DNA of 15,388 nucleotides from Bacillota bacterium (GCA_023416895.1 JAEZGQ010000017.1:1-15388); one strand, 5' to 3'; positions 1-7,546 are shown, counted from the stretch's first letter. The notes: generated from the sequence alone by a model not told the origin. Made by a program: numbers and translations.

Positions 1-609
1 ACGGTAGACGAGGCCTTAGTCGACGCCATGCTGCAAAATGAAAAGATCGTGCCGTACCTCGACATTCCGATACAGCACATCAGCCCGCGCATGCTTCTTG
101 CTATGAACCGCCACGGTACACGCAGCCATATTGAGCATATGTTACGGTACATCCGTACAGCTTCGCCCGACTTTATCCTTCGTACCACGGTAATGGTAGG
201 CTTCCCGGGCGAAACAGAGGACGACTTTCAACAGCTTTACGACTTTATCGGCGAGCACGAGTTCGACAGATTGGGCGCGTTTGTTTTTTCACCGGAGGAT
301 GGAACACCCGCAGCGGAGTTTTCCGCGCAGGTAGATGAAGATACCGCCAAAAAGCGGCTCGATGCGATCATGAAGCTCCAGCAGGAGGTTTCTTTAAAAC
401 GTAATCGCACGCGTGTCGGAAAAACCTACCGCGTTTTAACGGAACGCGTGGAAGGCAAAACCGGCTTTGGCCGTTCCTATGCCGAAGCGCCTGAAGTAGA
501 TGGTGCGATTTCGTTTCCCATATCCGGCACACCGCCGCGCGAAGGAGAATTTGTGCAAGTGCGCATAACAGGCGCAAGCCATTATGATTTGCAGGGGGAA
601 CAGGTATGA
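1..609 (+). CDS. rimO: Ribosomal protein S12 methylthiotransferase RimO, C-terminal part (5' end outside window)
   Basis: RimO is a radical-SAM enzyme that adds a methylthio group to an aspartate of ribosomal protein S12. The frame is open from base 1, so the gene begins upstream; about 202 residues are visible. The segment YLDIPIQHIS followed by the MNRHGTR region is the conserved end of the radical-SAM core in the MiaB/RimO family. The later stretch (VMVGFPGETEDDFQQL, then the DRLGAFVFSPEDGTPA region) is typical of RimO rather than MiaB. The last roughly 65 residues form the RNA-binding TRAM domain (about nt 415-606). The N-terminal UPF0004 domain and the CxxxCxxC cluster motif lie outside the window. 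The stop overlaps the pgsA start by 4 nt (ATGA), indicating translational coupling. The family call is confident; the choice over MiaB rests on the C-terminal sequence and the pgsA-cinA-recA context. Confidence 0.93.
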   Translation, partial: TVDEALVDAMLQNEKIVPYLDIPIQHISPRMLLAMNRHGTRSHIEHMLRYIRTASPDFILRTTVMVGFPGETEDDFQQLYDFIGEHEFDRLGAFVFSPEDGTPAAEFSAQVDEDTAKKRLDAIMKLQQEVSLKRNRTRVGKTYRVLTERVEGKTGFGRSYAEAPEVDGAISFPISGTPPREGEFVQVRITGASHYDLQGEQV

Positions 610-1145
610 ATTTACCCAACAAGCTCACGCTCTTACGGATGCTTTTGGTGCCGGTGTTCATCGCTTGCTTCTACATCGGCGTGCCATGGAGGCTTTACCT
701 TGCGGGCGGTGTGTTTTTTGTCGCATATTTGACGGACATTCTCGACGGGCAAATTGCACGCAAGCAGAAAATCGTAACGGATTTTGGCAAGCTGATGGAC
801 CCCATCGCCGACAAGCTTCTTACTGCGAGCGCGCTTGTTATGCTTGTTGGCGAACAAATGCTTTCGCCGGTTCCTGCGTTCATCATCATCGCGCGTGAGT
901 TCATCATCAGCGGCTTTCGCCTTGTTTCTGCCGGCAACGGTAGCGTGATCGCAGCAAGTTGGCTTGGCAAAACCAAAACCGTCACCCAGTGCGTCGCTAT
1001 TCTTTTTATTCTGTTCGACGATCTGATTGCGAAGCTTATCGGGTTCCCACTTGGCACCGTGGTAATGTGGGTTTCCGTGTTCTTTACCGTTTGGTCGGGC
1101 GTCGACTATATTCTTAAAAACAAAGGAGCCGTGAGCTTTCGCTAA
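606..1145 (+). CDS. pgsA: CDP-diacylglycerol--glycerol-3-phosphate 3-phosphatidyltransferase (phosphatidylglycerophosphate synthase)
   Basis: This enzyme makes phosphatidylglycerophosphate from CDP-diacylglycerol and glycerol-3-phosphate in the cytoplasmic membrane, the committed step to phosphatidylglycerol and cardiolipin. The 179-residue length is normal. The CDP-alcohol phosphotransferase signature is complete: D44, D47-G48, A51-R52, G61, D65 and D69. Several hydrophobic membrane segments flank it (roughly residues 8-24, 30-46, 75-95, 115-135 and 145-165). The opening MNLPNKLTLLR is the usual PgsA start. The ATG overlaps the rimO stop, and AGGGGG about 8 nt upstream is a good ribosome binding site. 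It lies in the rimO-pgsA-cinA operon, with only 12 nt to cinA. Other CDP-alcohol phosphotransferases such as phosphatidylserine synthase are less likely given N-terminus, length and context. Confidence 0.95.
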   Translation: MNLPNKLTLLRMLLVPVFIACFYIGVPWRLYLAGGVFFVAYLTDILDGQIARKQKIVTDFGKLMDPIADKLLTASALVMLVGEQMLSPVPAFIIIAREFIISGFRLVSAGNGSVIAASWLGKTKTVTQCVAILFILFDDLIAKLIGFPLGTVVMWVSVFFTVWSGVDYILKNKGAVSFR

Positions 1146-1157
1146 GCTCGTTTTTCT

Positions 1158-2393
1158 ATGATAACAGCTGAAATCGTTGCGGTAGGAACCGAACTTTTGA
1201 TGGGGCAAATCCTCAATACAAACGCACAGTTTATCGCGCAAAGACTTGCAGGTGCGGGCGTAAACCATTTTTTTCAGACCGTCGTGGGAGATAACCCTAC
1301 GCGCCTTACGCAGACGCTTTCTTTGGCGCTCTCGCGCGCCGATGTAGTAATTGTAACCGGCGGGCTTGGGCCTACGGGCGACGATCTTACCAAGGAAACC
1401 GCGGCGGCGCTTTTTAACAAGCCGCTTCAGTATGACGAGGAAAGCCTTTCAACGCTGAAAAACCGTTTTGAAAAAATGGGCAAAGAGATGACACCCAACA
1501 ACCTAAAGCAGGCGATGTTCCCCCGAGGAAGCATCATTTTAAAAAACGACAATGGTACCGCGCCCGGTTGTATCATCGAGGAGAATGGTAAAGCGATTGT
1601 GCTTTTGCCCGGGCCGCCGCGTGAAATGCAGCCGATGTTCGAAGAGCAGGTACTTCCTTATATTACGCAAAAAGACGGCGGTACGCTGTATTCACGCGTT
1701 ATCCGTATTTTCGGCGTAGGGGAATCCGCCGTGGAATACCGCCTCAAAGAGCTTATCGAGCGGCAAACAAACCCCACGGTGGCTCCTTATGCGCTTACGG
1801 GTGAGGTAACGCTTCGCGTGACAGCGCGCTGTAAGGATACGGCCGAGGGTGAAGCGCTCGTTGCGCCTATCCTTGAAACCATTCAAACGACAATCGGCGA
1901 CGCCGTTTATTCTACAAACAACGAGGCGCTGCATGAGGTATGCGGCAAGCTTCTTATGAAAAAAAACATGACCCTTTCGGTAGCGGAAAGCTGCACGGGC
2001 GGGCTTATCGCTTCTACCATCGTTTCTATGCCGGGAAGTTCTGCGTTTTTTACGGAGGGAGCAGTCACTTATGCAAATTCTGCTAAGCAAAACCGTCTGA
2101 ACGTAAAAGAGGAAACCCTTTCAAAATACGGTGCGGTCAGCCGTGAAACGGCGCTTGAAATGGCCGAGGGGATGCGCGTATCTTCGGGAAGCAATATCGC
2201 GCTTTCGGTAACGGGCATCGCAGGCCCCGACGGCGGTACCGAGGCAAAACCCGTCGGACTTGTTTACATCGGCCTTGCCGACCAAAAGGGGGCAGAGGCA
2301 TATGAGTTTCGCTTGAGCGGGAACCGCGAACGCATCCGTCAGCTTGCGTGTTTAAACGCGCTTGACATTTTGCGGCGCAGATTAAAAGAATAA
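1158..2393 (+). CDS. cinA: CinA: competence/damage-inducible protein, two-domain (MoaB-like pyrophosphatase plus NMN deamidase)
   Basis: The 411-residue protein has the full-length two-domain CinA architecture. Residues 1 to about 170 form a MoCF-biosynthesis-like domain, with the opening MITAEIVAVGTELLMG, the TGGLGPTGDD loop at 67-76 and an LPGPPREM motif near 150. From about residue 255 comes the CinA C-terminal domain, with the AESCTGG motif at 276-282 carrying the nucleophilic serine S278 and a later TGIAGPDGG motif. In characterised relatives this domain is a nicotinamide-mononucleotide deamidase and the N-terminal domain an ADP-ribose pyrophosphatase, giving a pyridine-nucleotide salvage role. 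The name reflects competence co-regulation with recA in streptococci. The ATG is supported by the canonical N-terminus, although no strong ribosome binding site lies just upstream; coupling to pgsA 12 nt away is likely. cinA-recA adjacency is common in Gram-positives. Confidence 0.95.
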   Translation: MITAEIVAVGTELLMGQILNTNAQFIAQRLAGAGVNHFFQTVVGDNPTRLTQTLSLALSRADVVIVTGGLGPTGDDLTKETAAALFNKPLQYDEESLSTLKNRFEKMGKEMTPNNLKQAMFPRGSIILKNDNGTAPGCIIEENGKAIVLLPGPPREMQPMFEEQVLPYITQKDGGTLYSRVIRIFGVGESAVEYRLKELIERQTNPTVAPYALTGEVTLRVTARCKDTAEGEALVAPILETIQTTIGDAVYSTNNEALHEVCGKLLMKKNMTLSVAESCTGGLIASTIVSMPGSSAFFTEGAVTYANSAKQNRLNVKEETLSKYGAVSRETALEMAEGMRVSSGSNIALSVTGIAGPDGGTEAKPVGLVYIGLADQKGAEAYEFRLSGNRERIRQLACLNALDILRRRLKE

Positions 2394-2406
2394 CGTGCAA
2401 AATACC

Positions 2407-2423
2407 CGAACAAATGTTATAAT
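2407..2423 (+). promoter_or_regulatory. recA promoter -10 with overlapping LexA (SOS) box
   Basis: CGAACAAATGTTAT at 2407-2420 matches 12 of 14 positions of the Gram-positive LexA box CGAACRNRYGTTYG. It overlaps a perfect -10 TATAAT at 2418-2423. The -35 region at the right distance (GTGCAA, 2395-2400) is weak. Bound LexA would cover the -10, the expected arrangement for an SOS-repressed recA. The lexA gene is also in this window. Confidence 0.85.
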
Positions 2424-2449
2424 AAATTTAATGTTACAAGAGGGATGGT

Positions 2450-2469
2450 GAAGACCGAAAGGTCGCTTC
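2450..2469 (+). other. GAAA-tetraloop hairpin in the recA leader
   Basis: GACC (2453-2456), loop GAAA (2457-2460) and GGTC (2461-2464) form a tight stem capped by a GNRA tetraloop. It extends by GAA/TTC pairs (2450-2452 with 2467-2469) around a 2-nt bulge. It lies between the purine-rich GAGGG at 2440-2444 and the recA ATG at 2474. Confidence 0.55.
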
Positions 2470-2473
2470 AGGT

Positions 2474-3511
2474 ATGGTGGGGAAGGAAAAGGCATTGGAA
2501 ATGGCCTTGAGCCAAATCGAAAAGCAGTTTGGCAAAGGCACCGTAATGAAATTGGGAGACGCTGCTTCCAAAATAACAGTTTCCACAATACCTTCGGGGT
2601 GTTTGGAGCTCGACATTGCGCTTGGCGTAGGCGGTATCCCGAAAGGCAGGATCATCGAAATCTACGGGCCGGAATCCTCCGGTAAAACCACCATGGCGCT
2701 GCATGTGGTCGCCGAATCGCAAAAGCTTGGCGGCACAGCGGCATTTATTGACGCAGAGCACGCGCTCGATCCGGTTTACGCAAAAAATCTTGGCGTAAAC
2801 GTGGATGAGCTTTATGTTTCCCAGCCCGACAACGGCGAGCAGGCACTCGAAATTACCGAGGCGCTCGTGCGAAGCGGCGCAATCGATGTGGTCGTTATCG
2901 ACTCCGTGGCAGCGCTTGTACCGAAGGCCGAAATCGAAGGTGATATGGGTGATTCGCATGTGGGCTTACAAGCAAGGTTGATGTCGCAGGCGCTCAGAAA
3001 GCTTGCGGGCGTAATCAGCAAATCCAACACCATCGTTATTTTCATCAACCAGTTGCGTGAAAAGGTAGGGGTTATGTTCGGCAATCCCGAAGTAACGACC
3101 GGCGGCAAGGCGCTCAAGTTCTACGCCTCCATCCGTTTGGACGTGCGCAAAATTGATACCCTTAAAAACGGCAACGAGGCTTACGGCAACCGCACACGCA
3201 TCAAGGTTGTGAAAAATAAGGTCGCGCCGCCGTTTAAATCTGCCGAGTTCGACATCATCTACGGCGAGGGGATTTCCAAGGAAGGCTCCATTTTGGATAT
3301 GGCCGTTGCCCGTAAAATTGTGCAGAAAACCGGCGCTTGGTATTCTTACGGTGATCTGCGCATCGGCCAGGGCCGTGACAACGCGCGTACCTTCCTAAAG
3401 GACAACAAAGAGCTTTGCGCCGAAATCGAAGCAAAGATTCGCGCGGAAATCGCCAACATTCAGATGTCGCAAGGGGCGGAAAACGACACTGACGAGCTTA
3501 CGGAAGACTAA
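2474..3511 (+). CDS. recA: RecA recombinase
   Basis: RecA is the ATP-dependent strand-exchange protein that also stimulates LexA self-cleavage. The 345 residues match the usual length. Visible features are the N-terminal ALEMALSQIEKQFGKG helix, Walker A GPESSGKTT at residues 65-73, the Walker B region VVVIDSVAAL, the L1/L2 DNA-binding region from MGDSHVGLQARLMSQALRK through TGGKALKFYAS, and an acidic C-terminal tail (NDTDELTED). The ATG at 2474 gives the standard start. The nearest ribosome-binding-like sequence, GAGGG at 2440-2444, is unusually far upstream and separated by a hairpin (see findings). The gene has its own LexA-controlled promoter in the 80-nt gap after cinA, although readthrough from cinA is possible. 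A strong terminator follows. No recX is seen next to it. Confidence 0.98.
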   Translation: MVGKEKALEMALSQIEKQFGKGTVMKLGDAASKITVSTIPSGCLELDIALGVGGIPKGRIIEIYGPESSGKTTMALHVVAESQKLGGTAAFIDAEHALDPVYAKNLGVNVDELYVSQPDNGEQALEITEALVRSGAIDVVVIDSVAALVPKAEIEGDMGDSHVGLQARLMSQALRKLAGVISKSNTIVIFINQLREKVGVMFGNPEVTTGGKALKFYASIRLDVRKIDTLKNGNEAYGNRTRIKVVKNKVAPPFKSAEFDIIYGEGISKEGSILDMAVARKIVQKTGAWYSYGDLRIGQGRDNARTFLKDNKELCAEIEAKIRAEIANIQMSQGAENDTDELTED

Positions 3512-3537
3512 AATGCCGATTTTCAAAAAAGTTTACA

Positions 3538-3577
3538 GTCAAGGATGCCCGATTTGGGCATCCTTGACTTTTATTTT
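3538..3577 (+). terminator. Rho-independent terminator after recA
   Basis: A perfect 13-bp stem, GTCAAGGATGCCC (3538-3550) pairing with GGGCATCCTTGAC (3556-3568), has a 5-nt loop and is followed by TTTTATTTT. It separates recA from rny transcription. Confidence 0.93.
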
Positions 3578-3654
3578 CAAAGGGTTTACAATAATTTAGA
3601 GTTATTGTGCCGGTATGTAATTTCGTAAATAGCCGTTGTTTTATTTATGAAACT

Positions 3655-3700
3655 GTATCCGTGCAGACGGAATAATAATTCCGGATACATTTTATATATT
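3655..3700 (+). promoter_or_regulatory. Structured leader upstream of rny (nested stem-loop followed by a T-rich run)
   Basis: The recA-rny gap is 208 bp. Beyond the recA terminator it contains GTATCC at 3655-3660, which can pair with GGATAC at 3683-3688. These enclose a second hairpin, GGAAT (3669-3673) with ATTCC (3678-3682) around an AATA loop. The T-rich run ATTTTATATATTTTT follows directly, and then the rny ribosome binding site. This could be a leader element affecting rny expression. No clear -35/-10 pair was found for rny. Confidence 0.4.
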
Positions 3701-3719
3701 TTTGGAGGTGCTCAATTCG

Positions 3720-5264
3720 GTGAGTGACATTTTAATCCCCATCGTAACTGGGGTGGTTGCCCTTGGTGCGGGCATAGCAGGCGGGTACTACTACAGAAGA
3801 AACATCGCGGAAGCCAAAGTTGCAAGGGCGGAAGACGCCGTCCGTAAAATGATCGACGACGCCCAGAAAAAGGCAGAGACCATTAAAAAGGAAACTGTGC
3901 TGGAAGCAAAAGAAGAAGTATACCGCATTAAGAGTGAAAGTGAACGTGAACTAAGGGAAAGGCGCGCGGAACTACAGCGCACGGAACGTAGGCTTTTGCA
4001 ACGCGAGGAAACGCTCGACAAAAAGTTTGATGGCATTGAACAGCGTGAGGAATCGCTTAACAAAAAGCAAAAAGATGTGGAGAACATGGAGTCTTCCATC
4101 AAGGAGATCCACGACAGACAGCTCAAGGAGCTTGAAACCATCTCCGGCCTTTCCATGGATGAAGCGAAAACCATCCTTTTGAACAATGTGGAGCGCGAGG
4201 CGCGCCACGACGCGGCTGTTATGCTGCGCGAAATCGAAGCAAAAACCAAAGAAGAGGCAGACAAAAAGGCTCGCAATATCATCTCTCTTGCAGTGCAGCG
4301 TTGTGCTGCCGATCATGTTGCGGAAACTACAGTTTCCGTCGTGCCGCTGCCCAACGATGAAATGAAGGGCCGCATCATCGGCCGCGAGGGCCGCAACATT
4401 CGTACGTTGGAAACGGCTACGGGCGTTGATCTTATCATCGACGATACACCCGAAGCGGTGATTCTTTCCGGTTTTGACCCAGTGCGTCGCGAGGTTGCAC
4501 GCATCGCACTTGAAAAACTGATCCTCGACGGGCGTATTCATCCTGCCCGCATTGAGGAAATGGTTGAAAAAGCCAGAAAAGAAGTGGACACGCAGATCCG
4601 TGAGGCCGGTGAACAGGCCGTGTTTGAGGTTGGCGTTCACGGGCTTCATCATGAGCTTGTGAGGCTCCTCGGTCGGTTGAAATACCGCACGAGCTATGGC
4701 CAGAACGTGCTCAAACATTCTGTTGAAGTGGCACACCTTGCGGGGATCATGGCGGCAGAGCTTGGTGCGAACATATCGCTTGCAAAGCGCGCAGGCCTTC
4801 TGCACGACATCGGCAAGGCGGTTGACCACGAGGTTGAAGGCCCGCATGTTCAAATTGGCGCGGATTTGGCCAAAAAATATCGTGAAAACAACCAGATCAT
4901 CAACGCCATCATGGCGCACCACGGCGATGTGGAGCCCACTTCCATAGAAGCGGTGCTCGTGCAGGCGGCCGACGCTATTTCTGCTGCGCGCCCGGGTGCT
5001 CGCCGCGAAACACTAGAAAACTACATCAAGCGCCTTGAAAAGCTGGAGGAAATCGCAAACTCGTTTGAGGGCGTGGATAAATCTTTCGCCATTCAGGCCG
5101 GACGCGAAGTGCGCATCCTTGTAAAGCCGGAAAACGTGAACGATGCCGATACCATCATTATGGCGAAGGAAATCGTGAAGCGCATCGAATCCGAACTCGA
5201 ATATCCCGGCCAAATCAAGGTCAATGTTATCCGCGAAACGCGCGCGGTGGAATTTGCAAAATAA
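3720..5264 (+). CDS. rny: Ribonuclease Y
   Basis: RNase Y is the membrane-anchored endoribonuclease that starts mRNA decay in many Firmicutes. The protein is 514 residues. An N-terminal membrane helix (about 3-25, from DILIPIVTGVV to GGYYY) is followed by a long charged coiled coil (about 28-190), a KH RNA-binding domain with GRIIGREGRN at 217-226, and an HD phosphohydrolase domain with H333 (HSVEVAHL), the H362-D363 pair (HDIGKA), the AHHGD motif and a later AADAISAARPG stretch. The GTG at 3720 is chosen because TTTGGAGGTG at 3701-3710 is an excellent ribosome binding site 9 nt before it. In-frame TTG (3702) and GTG (3708) codons upstream lie within that site. The gene stands alone between two strong terminators, so it has its own promoter or depends on an unseen one. 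Confidence 0.97.
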   Translation: MSDILIPIVTGVVALGAGIAGGYYYRRNIAEAKVARAEDAVRKMIDDAQKKAETIKKETVLEAKEEVYRIKSESERELRERRAELQRTERRLLQREETLDKKFDGIEQREESLNKKQKDVENMESSIKEIHDRQLKELETISGLSMDEAKTILLNNVEREARHDAAVMLREIEAKTKEEADKKARNIISLAVQRCAADHVAETTVSVVPLPNDEMKGRIIGREGRNIRTLETATGVDLIIDDTPEAVILSGFDPVRREVARIALEKLILDGRIHPARIEEMVEKARKEVDTQIREAGEQAVFEVGVHGLHHELVRLLGRLKYRTSYGQNVLKHSVEVAHLAGIMAAELGANISLAKRAGLLHDIGKAVDHEVEGPHVQIGADLAKKYRENNQIINAIMAHHGDVEPTSIEAVLVQAADAISAARPGARRETLENYIKRLEKLEEIANSFEGVDKSFAIQAGREVRILVKPENVNDADTIIMAKEIVKRIESELEYPGQIKVNVIRETRAVEFAK

Positions 5265-5285
5265 GGCGTTGCGCCACAGTTCAAA

Positions 5286-5317
5286 AAAGGATATGCTCTT
5301 TAGCATATCCTTTCTTT
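5286..5317 (+). terminator. Rho-independent terminator after rny
   Basis: A 12-bp perfect stem, AAAGGATATGCT (5286-5297) with AGCATATCCTTT (5302-5313), has a CTTT loop and its descending arm ends in TTTCTTT. Confidence 0.9.
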
Positions 5318-5341
5318 ATGATGGGAGATCTTGGAGGAAAC

Positions 5342-6274
5342 ATGGAAAACCGCATTCCCGTTGCCGACGCGCACAGCGACTTTCTTTACTATATGGTGCA
5401 CGGCGGCTATGACATACGAACCGTTTCAAAAAACCAGGCACTGAACCTTGAAAGGCTTCAACAAGGTGGCGTTTCGCTGCAATTTTTTGCGGCTTGGGTA
5501 GATCCTTCAAGCCGCGTTTCCTGCTTGCAGCAGGCGCTCGAATTGACGGACGCTTATTGGCGCATGCTTTCCCAAAACGAGGAGTTTGTTCCCTTCCGCA
5601 AGGATTTTTCGCCCGAAAGCGGAAAAATCGCAACCGTGTTGACCATTGAGGGCGGAGAAGCCATTCACGGCAGGCTTGAAAACCTGCGGCTGTTTCATAG
5701 GCTCGGCGTGCGCGCCATGACGCTTACATGGAACGCGACCAACGAGCTTGCCTCGCCGGCCATGCGGCGCGGTCGCAAAGGGCTTACAGCCTTGGGCAAG
5801 GAAGTGGTGGGGGAAATGTGCCGCCTAGGAATTGCCCCCGATGTTGCGCACCTGAATGATGCGGGCATAGACGAGCTTTTAAGCATCGCCACAGTGCCGG
5901 TTTTTGCATCACACTCCAATGCGCGCACGGTATGCGACCATCCGCGCTCGCTTTGCGACGAACACATTCTGGCGATTGCAAAGCAAGGTGGTGTAGTATG
6001 CGTCAATTTTTACCCGCCGCAGCTCACCAAGGAAAAACCCGCTGCAATACGGCACATCGCAAAACATATTGTCCATATCGCAAAGCTTGCGGGGGTTGAT
6101 GCCGTTGGGCTTGGTTCCGATTTTGACGGCATGACCGACTGCCCGCCCGATATGAAACACAGCGGTAGTTATCCGAAGCTTATCGATGCGCTTCGAAGCG
6201 AGGGGTTTACGGAAGCGGAATTGCGAAAAATCGCCTATGAAAACCTGCGAAACTATATTGCGAAATTCTGCTGA
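5342..6274 (+). CDS. Membrane-type dipeptidase, peptidase family M19
   Basis: M19 enzymes are binuclear-zinc dipeptidases that cleave dipeptides, often with a D-amino acid at the C-terminal side. The 310-residue protein carries the full ligand set: H11 and D13 in DAHSD, E103 in TIEGGE, H170 in DVAHLN and H191 in SHSNAR. The 21-residue spacing of the last two matches mammalian renal dipeptidase. The catalytic aspartate lies in the LGSDFDGM motif. No signal peptide is seen, so it is probably cytoplasmic. The start at 5342 follows GGAGGAAAC, a strong ribosome binding site; an in-frame ATG at 5318 abuts the rny terminator and is unlikely. It lies 77 nt after rny and ends 5 nt before the convergent MerR gene. 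Its physiological substrate cannot be told from sequence. Confidence 0.92.
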   Translation: MENRIPVADAHSDFLYYMVHGGYDIRTVSKNQALNLERLQQGGVSLQFFAAWVDPSSRVSCLQQALELTDAYWRMLSQNEEFVPFRKDFSPESGKIATVLTIEGGEAIHGRLENLRLFHRLGVRAMTLTWNATNELASPAMRRGRKGLTALGKEVVGEMCRLGIAPDVAHLNDAGIDELLSIATVPVFASHSNARTVCDHPRSLCDEHILAIAKQGGVVCVNFYPPQLTKEKPAAIRHIAKHIVHIAKLAGVDAVGLGSDFDGMTDCPPDMKHSGSYPKLIDALRSEGFTEAELRKIAYENLRNYIAKFC

Positions 6275-6279
6275 ACTAC

Positions 6280-7218
6280 CTATTTGAGCTTGATCGGAAC
6301 ATAGATTTCAAGCTGTGAATACCCCATGGCCTTACCTGCTACGGGCGAGGTGATTACATGGAACATAGTATGGCGGTGGCTTGTTTCATCAAGCGCGAAA
6401 TAGCCAGTATCCTCAACCCAGCTTTTTACGCCCTCGTGAACGCGCTGCCCATCTTCATCGTCGCCATCTTTTGAAACCGCCGCAGCAAAGAGTCCGCCCT
6501 CAAACGGCACAAGCACGAAGCCGCCCGCGTCAGAAGCGCCTTCCTCCATGGCATAGTACCACACCAGTCCCTGATGTTCTGCATCAAACCACATGAAATC
6601 GCGCGGTAAAAACTTATCTCTACGGTGCTTGTCGACCTCCGACCACCATGCGTCGAAAGGTTGTAGCCCCTCAAAATCCTTATGGCAGCCCGAGCTTGCC
6701 ATGTTGCAGGCAGGCAACTCGACAATACGCACATCGGGCGCTTTTTTTAGCCTTGCGGAAACGTCCATAAGCTTAAGTACAGGCGAGGGGTTGCCTTGGT
6801 ACTCCACGTTGGCCAACTGCTCAATTTCCTTCGCTTTTTCATAAAGCTGTTTGATGTCGGAATCCTTTTGAAAGTCAAAGCGCTTAATTTGCTCAATAAA
6901 TTCAAGCACAACTGCTTTGAGCTCATGTAACAGCGCTACTTCATCGTCAATATTCTCAATTTTTTTGGAGAGCACTTCAAGAACGCCTTCCGAACCCTTG
7001 GCGTCAAAGATACGCTGAATATCTTTGACACTTATGTTGAGCTTGCGAAGAATCAGAATTTGCTCAAGTCGCTTGATCGCATTTTCGTCGTACATGCGGT
7101 AGGCATGTTCGTCGTTTCTAATGCTTTTTATTAGCCCCATGTCCTCATAATAGCGCAGCGTTCGGGCAGAAACATCGTATTTTAGTGAAATGTCGCGTAT
7201 TTTGATCAAATCGCTCAT
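6280..7218 (-). CDS. MerR-family regulator with C-terminal GyrI-like effector-binding domain
   Basis: The 312-residue protein starts with a MerR winged helix-turn-helix (residues 4-75: IKIRDISLKYDVSARTLRYY, then the YRMYDENAIKRLEQI segment), followed by a dimerisation coiled coil (about 80-130). The C-terminal half (about 155-310) resembles GyrI/AraC-type small-molecule-binding domains, as in BmrR-like drug sensors: a start like VRIVELPACNMA, an aromatic FDAWWSEVDKH helix and the closing LEIYVPIK strand. Such proteins activate a promoter when they bind a hydrophobic or cationic ligand. The ribosome binding site AAGGCGG precedes the ATG. No transporter lies next to it, so its target may be itself or a distant gene. 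It converges on the dipeptidase gene. The family is certain; the ligand is unknown. Confidence 0.88.
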   Translation of the reverse strand: MSDLIKIRDISLKYDVSARTLRYYEDMGLIKSIRNDEHAYRMYDENAIKRLEQILILRKLNISVKDIQRIFDAKGSEGVLEVLSKKIENIDDEVALLHELKAVVLEFIEQIKRFDFQKDSDIKQLYEKAKEIEQLANVEYQGNPSPVLKLMDVSARLKKAPDVRIVELPACNMASSGCHKDFEGLQPFDAWWSEVDKHRRDKFLPRDFMWFDAEHQGLVWYYAMEEGASDAGGFVLVPFEGGLFAAAVSKDGDDEDGQRVHEGVKSWVEDTGYFALDETSHRHTMFHVITSPVAGKAMGYSQLEIYVPIKLK

Positions 7219-7247
7219 AGTTTACCGCCTTATTTAAAGATGATAAA

Positions 7248-7278
7248 AGCATAAACGGTTCCCTAACGGAAGAGTCAA
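7248..7278 (-). promoter_or_regulatory. MerR-type promoter (19-bp spacer) with operator dyad, upstream of the merR-like gene
   Basis: On the minus strand, -35 TTGACT (7278-7273) and -10 TATGCT (7253-7248) are exactly 19 bp apart, the over-long spacer that MerR activators correct. Inside the spacer, TTCC and GGAA form an inverted repeat around GTTAG; further outward, AC/GT also pair across two mismatches. This predicts autoregulation by the adjacent protein. Confidence 0.65.
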
Positions 7279-7300
7279 GCAGGGGAGAGAGGAAAACAAG

Positions 7301-7331
7301 AAAAAGAAAGCGCCCTTGAAGATCAAGAGCG
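7301..7331 (-). terminator. Rho-independent terminator of the tRNA-Trp transcript
   Basis: Read on the minus strand, CGCTCTTGA (7331-7323) pairs with TCAAGGGCG (7319-7311) through 9 bp including one G-T, around a 3-nt loop. The T-rich CTTTCTTTTT (7310-7301) follows. Confidence 0.85.
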
Positions 7332-7348
7332 TTTCACATATGAATAAC

Positions 7349-7422
7349 TGGCAGGGGCAGAAGGACTCGAACCCTCAAGAACGGTTTTGGAGACCGCTAT
7401 GTTACCATTACATCATGCCCCT
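7349..7422 (-). tRNA. tRNA-Trp (anticodon CCA)
   Basis: The minus strand folds into a full cloverleaf. The acceptor AGGGGCA pairs with TGCCCCT, the D stem is ATGT/ACAT, the anticodon stem is GCGGT/ACCGT with loop CTCCAAA (anticodon CCA), and the T stem is GAGGG/CCTTC with a TTCGAGT loop. The discriminator base is G and the CCA end is encoded. The variable loop is 4 nt. It has its own consensus promoter and terminator, so it is a single-gene transcription unit. Confidence 0.97.
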
Positions 7423-7442
7423 ATGAAATTTGCAACGTTGGT

Positions 7443-7472
7443 ATTATAGCATTTCCAGTTCGTCCATGTCAA
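7443..7472 (-). promoter_or_regulatory. Consensus promoter of tRNA-Trp
   Basis: On the minus strand, a perfect -35 TTGACA (7472-7467) and a perfect -10 TATAAT (7448-7443) are 18 bp apart, with an upstream TGC that makes an extended -10. Transcription would start a few bases before the mature tRNA 5' end at 7422. Confidence 0.92.
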
Positions 7473-7488
7473 TCAAGAGAATATGGTT

Positions 7489-7516
7489 TTGCCTGAGTGG
7501 CCGCAAATGTTATAAT
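7489..7516 (+). promoter_or_regulatory. Promoter of rnhA
   Basis: TTGCCT (7489-7494) and a perfect TATAAT (7511-7516) are 16 bp apart. The -10 lies 30 bp before the GTG start of rnhA. The unit is divergent from the tRNA-Trp promoter. Confidence 0.75.
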
Positions 7517-7546
7517 ATACGCAGACATAAAAAAGGGGCTACAATT

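Noticed and set aside
633..1268. A 211-codon minus-strand open frame over pgsA and cinA
   Set aside because: Both sense-strand genes are clearly conserved; the antisense product has low-complexity basic composition and no family features.
3702..3719. TTG at 3702 as the rny start
   Set aside because: That codon is part of the ribosome binding site itself; GTG at 3720 is correctly spaced and gives the usual N-terminus.
3972..4922. A 316-codon open frame on the minus strand inside rny
   Set aside because: It lies fully antisense to the conserved RNase Y gene, has no recognisable domain or ribosome binding site, and reflects codon bias of the sense strand.
5393..5410. CGAACCGTTTC in the dipeptidase gene as a LexA box
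   Set aside because: The half-sites are too close together for the 14-bp consensus and it is within coding sequence.
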